Positions 57,763 to 64,000 of a DNA stretch of 64,000 nucleotides are shown here, one piece after another. The first letter of the stretch is position 1. Every line of letters begins with the position of its first letter. The stretch spans positions 22,519,001 through 22,583,000 of the forward strand of contig NC_081820.1 in the NCBI RefSeq assembly GCF_030704535.1. Direction: 5' to 3'. The translations under genes and the position numbers were made by a program. Under the pieces are notes generated by a model that saw nothing but the letters and a program-made list of their open reading frames with translations, had not been told where the DNA came from and searched no databases. Origin of the DNA: Vitis vinifera (Eukaryota; Streptophyta; Magnoliopsida; Vitales; Vitaceae).

Positions 57763-60700
57763 ATGGAGAGTTGTGCAGAGATCGAGAATGGGCCAGTCGG
57801 TGATGTGGAAAACACGATTTTTGTGGCGGTTGGTAAGAGGGTGGAGAAGAGCAAAACGGCTCTGTTTTGGGCTGTGAAGAACTTTTCAGGGAAGAGAGTA
57901 TGTGTACTTCATGTTCATCAACCTGAGAATACATACGCGTCCGGTAAGTTTGTTGTTTTTTGTATTGAGAATTGATCTGCTTGTTGTTAATATTTGTTGA
58001 AAATGCTCTGTTTGGTTGCCGGGAAAGTGAACAGAAAGGAGAGGAATTAGAATTTGGGGGGCTTATGGTTGCAATTGGTAAGTTTTTGAGTTGAAATTGA
58101 AATTTGATCTCAGCATTCATAATTTGTCGAGACCCTGTCTGCACACCGAGAAAGTGAGAGGAAAATAAATGAAACGAAAATTTTGAGAATTAAGTTTTAT
58201 GTTGTTTATGTTTCCATAAGGATCAGGTTAATCAAGCAACATATGGTTGGATTCGGAAGTTTAGTTAAAGTGATCTGACTAACATTGGGAATTCCATTTA
58301 TTTATTTATTTATTTCCTACATTTTTCTCAGAAACCAAGTAGAAAATAAAAAGATATGCCATTGAATTGAGTAATTTTTATGTTTTTTTTTTTAATTGTC
58401 TTGTATTCTGAGTATAGTCTTATTCAGTTGGCTGTTTGATTGAGTTGGTGACCAACCCTTTTACTAAAATCCATTTTTTCCTTGTGGGGATGGTATGTCT
58501 CATTATTGACACCTTCGTGAATGGTTGGATTAAGTAGTATCTTCATAAGATCTTACTGTCTTTAACTCTGTATGAGATTTGATTTTAAACCATAGTTTTA
58601 CCTTAATAGTTTCGACAGAGCTTCGAATCATAGATAGAAATTCAATCAGTTTTTGCATTTTTATTATTTATTTGCTTTGCAGCTATTCTCGCACAGTAAT
58701 GTAAACAAGGGAAGGAAATGTTACAAAAATCTTAGTTGAATAAAAGGTAAAAGAATATTTATCAATCATTTAATGTCACAAAGTGGAATGAATATCTTTG
58801 GATTCAGCTGTAGGGGGTGAGTCTCTCTATACTGTACATCTTTGGGTCACTATTTTAGCGCCTCTTCATGGTACAATTCTTTAGCTTATTTATCAAAAAG
58901 AGTGGAATGAATATCGAAACTGTATATAGGGATATATGACAAATAACATCAGAAGTTCCGGGATTTGCAATTCCACTAGTCTTTTTTTTTTTTTTTTTGT
59001 TTATGATCAAACTAGCTAATATATTAATCTAATTCCAATTAATTTACTGTAGTGAGACTGGTTGTTTCAGCACGCAATACATGATAAGTTTTTGGTAAAA
59101 AAATCTTTAGTTTTTGTTTACTTAGGTCTTATTTGGTAGATTTCTTTGTACTTTTAAGATAATGGCTATTATTTTTTCTTTTATTTGCAGTGAACAAAAA
59201 GGTTTCAGCTAACAAATTGAAACAACAAGCAGTCAAGGCTTCCTACGAACGTGAAAGGCAAAATATGATGAAACTTCTCAATCAATACCTCCTTATTCTT
59301 GCCCAAAAGGGGGTATTATTTCTTCTCATTATTTTCCTTGTTAATTTGGTTACAATTGAAGTGCATTGCATTAGCATTGAGTCCATAGTTTTGATTCTTA
59401 TTCCGTTGTTGGTTTTGAACTTTGAAGTTTAATTAGACAGTGTAACCTGTCCAAAAGAAAAACAGTGGAAAGTTCAAAATTCTAAACCATGGTTACTTCA
59501 GCTTGGAGATCCTTCTAGAAGACTAATTTTCACCCAAATGATTAGATGTTGTTAAATATTATTTGACTATGTGGCTTATTTCTACAGGTGCGGGCTTATA
59601 AACTGTGGATTGAAATGGAAAATATTGAGAAAGGGATTGTAGAAATCATTGCTCAGAAGAATATAAAATGGCTTGTTATGGGAGCTGCAGCAGATAAATA
59701 TTATTCAAAGTATTAACCATCTATTACAAGTTCTTATTGTTGACTGCATTGATTTATTTGATATTGTTGTAGAATTACTCGAGGCTTCCACCCTAGGCAT
59801 TTGGGATTAAAGTTTTGTTGAATTTAGTGGAATTTCTTGAAGCTTCTACAAGAATTATCCAATATTAGTGCACAAGTATTGTTGCTCTGTAGGAGGCCTC
59901 TTGATGTAGCCTAGTCGGTTATGAAAATTAACCCAATTTTAAGTCATCAAAAATCAGCTCATTGTAGTGCTATACTTTTCTTTTCAGCATTTGAGGAATT
60001 AAATTGACAGACATATCTTTTCAATATATTTCTCAGGCGGTTGATAAATTTGGGTTATTTCTTTTATGTGTTAGAATCAATGTTGCTCCGGTGCTTCAAA
60101 ATATGTGATACATGTAGAGGGGTATGGATTGTGAGCTATCGATAGGAGCATCCATCAAAGAAAAGAGGAACACATTCCTAGTATACAGGAAGTTCCACAG
60201 TATACTTTCTTAATTTGTTCCTCTTTTGCATGATATTTCAAAACAAGCAAAGCACTCACATTGCAGATGCTATGTTATTTTAACAAATCATTTACCCAAG
60301 CTATGAAAAGAAAAAAAAAACAGAAGCAAAATTGGATGCTTTGATAATTTGGCCATGTCTTTACATCTGAGGATTAGATGAATTGATACCTAAACACGTT
60401 GGAGATTGATCAAACTTATGTATCTAATTGAGAAACTTATTGGTGTTAGAATTATATAATGTTATTGTGAACCTTTTATATTACTGCCTTCTAACTAGAT
60501 AACTTCATCCTCTTAGTTATTTAATATTTTAGAAGTACGAATTCTGTAAAAGAATTTGAAGACTGTAGCCTGTAACAGCATGATTGAGATTGAAAATTTC
60601 AGCAAAAGGAAGAAAATGTTCATTTAAAGTTAAGTCGCTTGTTGTCATGATTTTAACTCAAGGCATCAGCTTTGGTATGTGCCTGTCCAATTAATTATAA

Positions 60701-63598
60701 TTAAGGTATTGTTTTTAGGCTGATAACATTAAAATGCCCTGATAACCTTAAAATGTGCAGATATCAAAATAGCTAAAACTTATGCCAATTTAATTGAGCT
60801 TGCATTTGCTTTCAGTTTCTAAATTTACTGATCCAGACTCATGAAGATTGCAGGAAAATGGCTGAGCTCAAGTCCAAGAAAGCGATCTTTGTATGCCAAC
60901 AAGCACCACTTTCCTGTCATATTTGGTTTGCTTGCAAGGGTTACCTCATTTACACAAGGTCCATTTTGAACATTTGATTTGATTAGCTTGATAAGATTAT
61001 ATTTTTAGGAGAGGTATTTTAGAGGATGCATGATCACTAACCTTCTTCAGGACTCATGGCCCACCAAATCAGGCTGTGGAATGTTCAGTGTGTAAGCTGC
61101 TTGGTAAAAAATCAGAGATTATATAATTCAAACTGTTAGAATTTAATACTGCTAGCATCAACTTACAACTTTTAACTGGTACAAAAAGATTTCTGGAACT
61201 GTCATGCTGATAATTGGTATATTGACCAATGAATGGGATGCTATGTGCCAGTTAGTTGGGACTATGACACGTGCAGTACAGATAGACTCAGAACCTCATA
61301 TTGATGGTTCAAATCAATTGGATGCATGGGATGCACCTAGATAAACACCATACACATAGCATTTTCCACTGAAACATGTTTTCACACACCCTAATTTTCA
61401 TCTGTTCAGCATTAAAATGAAGCCTATAGTCTACCAACTCCTTGAAGTCCTTCTTCCTAATTGTTGATTTCAGCTACTTCGTTACTTTTTTTGGGAAGAG
61501 AAGTTGGTAAAGCATAAAATTGTGATGGAAAAAGGCTTGTGAAATGCTCCATCTTGTAGTACTTACATTATATTATTTGGGAGAACAGAGCATCATATAA
61601 CTTGTATTTTGCTTCTTCATGTCCTTTGTTGACTCGATTATCAGCAGTTTCGAGCTTCCTTATAGATATATGAAACTTACAATTGAGCAAATATTTGCTT
61701 CAATAGTTCCTGGTCCAAATTCTGCTGTTACATGCTAATTGTCCAAGTTGTATCTGATTAACACTCACACATCTGAATTCTGCTCCACTTACCTTTTTCC
61801 AGTTTAATACTTTCCATCCTTTTTTATACAACCTACATCTATGAATATTTACTGTAATTGCCACTAAGATGAAAATATGAAAAACAGGGGAAGTAGACAG
61901 GTTGAAACTGAAATAGAGGTTTCTCCTCCTTTGCTGCTACTGAATAAAAATGTGGAGAGCAAGCAATCTGCGAACCTGATATCAGAATCTATTACATATA
62001 AGCAGAAATCCTTTGGTAAGCTCACTAACCCAGATCATGATTGCTTTCACCAAGCAAGATCTGTCAATTTTTTGCTCTCATCTTGGGAGTATCACAGATT
62101 TGTCCTCCCTGAAGAGTACCGGAAGAATGATGTTACTACAGTACCATGCAAATACAGAAGAAAATGCTGATGAATGGGATGGAATGTCAAGAAGGTCCAG
62201 TTCTCCACGCCTATCGAGTTCAAATTGGTCAAACAAAGGAGAGGTTGACAGTTTACACTCTACCCTCTGTCCGAAGGATGAAGCACAAGAGGAAGATTCA
62301 ATTTTACCCTCAGTACAAAAAGCCCATGATGGTCATCATTATTCACCATCTATTATTTTTCTGGTACATTTTTATTTTTATTTTTATTTTCTTAGGGTAG
62401 GGGTAGGGGAGGATGTGGAATACAATGCTACCAATGTCGAATTGTTAAAACTTTAAATATTGAGGGTTTGGGTTCATGAGGATTAGGAAAAAGTGAACAC
62501 TTAGACACTTGATAAAACTAAAACTTTATGGCTTAGTGTCTTTTTGGATACACTTTCTATTTTCTATTTTTAAAAACATAAATATAAATTACAAGAACTC
62601 TTAGAGGGTTAAATTAAAAATGTAATGGTCTTTAAGAATTGATCGATAAAATTGAGGTTTTAAAAAAAATTTACTACCTCAAATTTTAAATTTTTGAAAG
62701 TAATTTTTAAGGATAGAAGGTAAATCTATACTTTTTTACAAAAGTTTCTACTTTTTATATAGAAGTTTTTATTTTTAAAAGTAAAAAACAGGAAGTGTAT
62801 CTAAATGAGGTCTTTATGATTTAAAATTATAAAATATGAAGTTTTCTTCATTTGTTGACTTAAAATTTACTACTTAATTCTTATTTAAAGTATTAAGATT
62901 ATTTGGTAAAACTAAAATTTTTTGGAAATTATTGAATTTGGCATGCTGCCAGTAATAAGTTAATGAGAAAAAATAGGGAGGAAGAAGTTGATGGTTGTCA
63001 TAGAGAGCTAACGAGAAGTCAAGAGTTTTGTGCAAATAGGCTATGAATTGAATTCAGAAAAGTGACTTCTTTTATCTTAGTCCTTTATTTTGACTTTAAG
63101 TAGTATTATTAAGCTAATTTTTATTGAATTAAATTATAATATTTAATGACAAATTAATTATTGTCACATTAAGTCTTTAAGTCAGTTTACTTGCCCGAAC
63201 TATTTGAATTCAAAATAGTGACTTCTTTTATCTTAGTCCTTTATTTTGACTTTAAGTAGTATTATAAAGCTAATTTTTATTGAATGCAATTAATGACATA
63301 TCAAATTATTGTCATATTAAGTCTTTAAGTTGATTTTCTTTCTAAGCTATCTCCAGCTACAGTTTTGGCTGGATTCTTCCAAATGTTTGGTTCAAACCTT
63401 TCCTATCTAACCATTTGAATAATTTCATTGGCTCTTAAATGATTGCAGGACGAAAAAAATCAAGGACTGGCAACTGACGGAAGTTATGATAGACTAGAAC
63501 CAGCCATTATGTTTACTAAAAACTCAAAGCAGGATGCATTTGAAGAGTCAGTTAAGCGATGGCAAGCAGAAGATGATGCCATGGAGGCCATACGCAAG
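57763..63598 (+). CDS. U-box/USP-like protein kinase (PUB33 type), 5' half, with a probable frameshift
   Basis: Six exons are visible: 57763-57943, 59191-59312, 59588-59709, 60854-60958, 61888-62363 and 63449-63598; the kinase and U-box parts should lie beyond the right edge. Exons 1-4 give a USP-like domain (TIFVAVGKRVEKSKTALFWA, VLHVHQP, IEKGIVEIIAQ, WLVMGAAADKYYS, CHIWFACKGYLIYTR), closely following PUB32/33-type E3 ligases. Exon 5 starts in one frame (KLTNPDHDCFHQARSVNF) and continues in another (HANTEENADEWDGMSRRS). Reading five instead of six T at 62068-62073 would join them and put exon 6 (EESVKRWQAEDDAMEAIRK) in phase. So the gene is either a recent pseudogene, carries an unseen intron, or has a sequence error. 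The exon 6 donor appears to be GC (AAG|GCAAAC). Confidence 0.75.
62815..63350. repeat. Partial MITE-like repeat with a 160-bp tandem duplication
   Basis: This lies in intron 5 of the U-box gene. 62815-62950 resembles the tail of the repeat at 296-742 (TTGACTTAAAATTTACTACTT). 63041-63199 and 63200-63350 are direct copies sharing GTGACTTCTTTTATCTTAGT and TTTTGACTTTAAGTAGTATT. Confidence 0.7.
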
Positions 63599-63718
63599 GC
63601 AAACTTCATCTTTCATTGATTAGCATTTTTTTCTTCCCAAAGAATGGTCATTTGTTAATTTTGTATCTTGAACTTCACCAAAATATGCTTCCCTTAAACA
63701 GGCTACTGCAGAAAACTA

Positions 63719-63942
63719 AAAGTGCATTTGACAGTGTTTCTATTTAAAGTGCTTCTTGTGGAAACGTTTTCTCTAAAAGTATTTTTAGGATAATCACCTA
63801 TCAAGTACTTCCCCATGAAGCACTACAAGTGATTTTTTGACTTTTTAAAAGTGGTTTTTAATTTTGCCGAATGTTTGTTTTTCTCCACAAACATTTTTTA
63901 TGCTAGAAGTGCTTTCTAAAAGCACTACCAAACGCACTCTTA
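63719..63942. mobile_element. hAT-like MITE near the right edge
   Basis: The left end AAGTGCATTTGACAGTGTTT is an imperfect inverted match of the right end, which reads AAGAGTGCGTTTGGTAGTGC on the other strand. The two arms also share AAGTGCTTCT / AGCACTTCT words. About 224 bp, non-coding. The TGCGTTTGGTAGTGC ends look like those of hAT-derived MITEs. The target duplication was not resolved. It sits in the last visible intron of the U-box gene. Confidence 0.6.
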
Positions 63943-64000
63943 AGTGAATGATGCTTGCTGTGACCAATGAAACTTTATCAGCCCATAACTTAATTCCATG

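Noticed and set aside
63704-63720. Possible continuation exon of the U-box gene after TTAAACAG
   Set aside because: It gives only ATAEN before a stop and the edge of a MITE; the sequence after the MITE does not continue the family. The real next exon is probably outside the window.

Overview
This is nuclear DNA of a flowering plant, very probably a woody eudicot and most likely grapevine (Vitis). Genes are split by AT-rich introns with plant splice signals, and the protein families are plant ones: DUF295 F-box proteins, KIN-10C kinesin, U-box/USP-like kinase, the At3g49055 coiled-coil family, and a prolyl 4-hydroxylase with a ShKT tail. The LINE tail at 27.7-28.3 kb has a zf-RVT reading and a 3' end typical of grape LINEs. 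The species call is from memory of these families, not from a search.

Layout. 0-0.25 kb: promoter and leader exon of a minus-strand gene that leaves the window on the left. 0.3-3 kb: AT-rich repeats. 3.9-7.9 kb: class-3 (alpha/beta-hydrolase) lipase, +. 9.0-12.3 kb: prolyl 4-hydroxylase-like ShKT protein, +, in which all four usual catalytic residues appear replaced. 14.2-15.5 kb: an intact-looking 2OG-Fe(II) dioxygenase, -. 17.7-20.0 kb: small CHCH-like gene, -, and a decayed copy of its exon. 22.3-23.6 kb: DUF295 F-box gene. 25.3-34.8 kb: AP-1 clathrin adaptor sigma subunit, +, seven coding exons over 9.5 kb, with a broken Ty1/copia element, a nested LINE tail and a second LINE relic in its introns. 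35.3-43.6 kb: rest of the F-box family (C-terminal fragment, intact gene, two decayed 5' fragments in a 2-kb tandem duplication, and a shortened F-box ORF). 45.9-51.1 kb: kinesin KIN-10C, +, 17 exons, with a mitotic promoter element. 51.8-54.3 kb: coiled-coil protein of the At3g49055 type, -, convergent with the kinesin. 57.8 kb to the right edge: 5' half of a U-box/USP-like kinase gene, +.

The genes do not form a pathway; this is an ordinary gene-rich euchromatic stretch. The points of most interest are the apparently non-catalytic prolyl 4-hydroxylase, a 55-bp tandem duplication that doubles a 3' splice site in the lipase gene, three predicted GC-AG introns, the local birth and decay of DUF295 F-box genes, a repeated near-palindromic promoter motif, a cell-cycle promoter on the kinesin gene, and a probable one-base frameshift in the U-box gene. 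Exon models were made by eye from frame, splice consensus and remembered family sequences. I see no clearly new multi-gene system.
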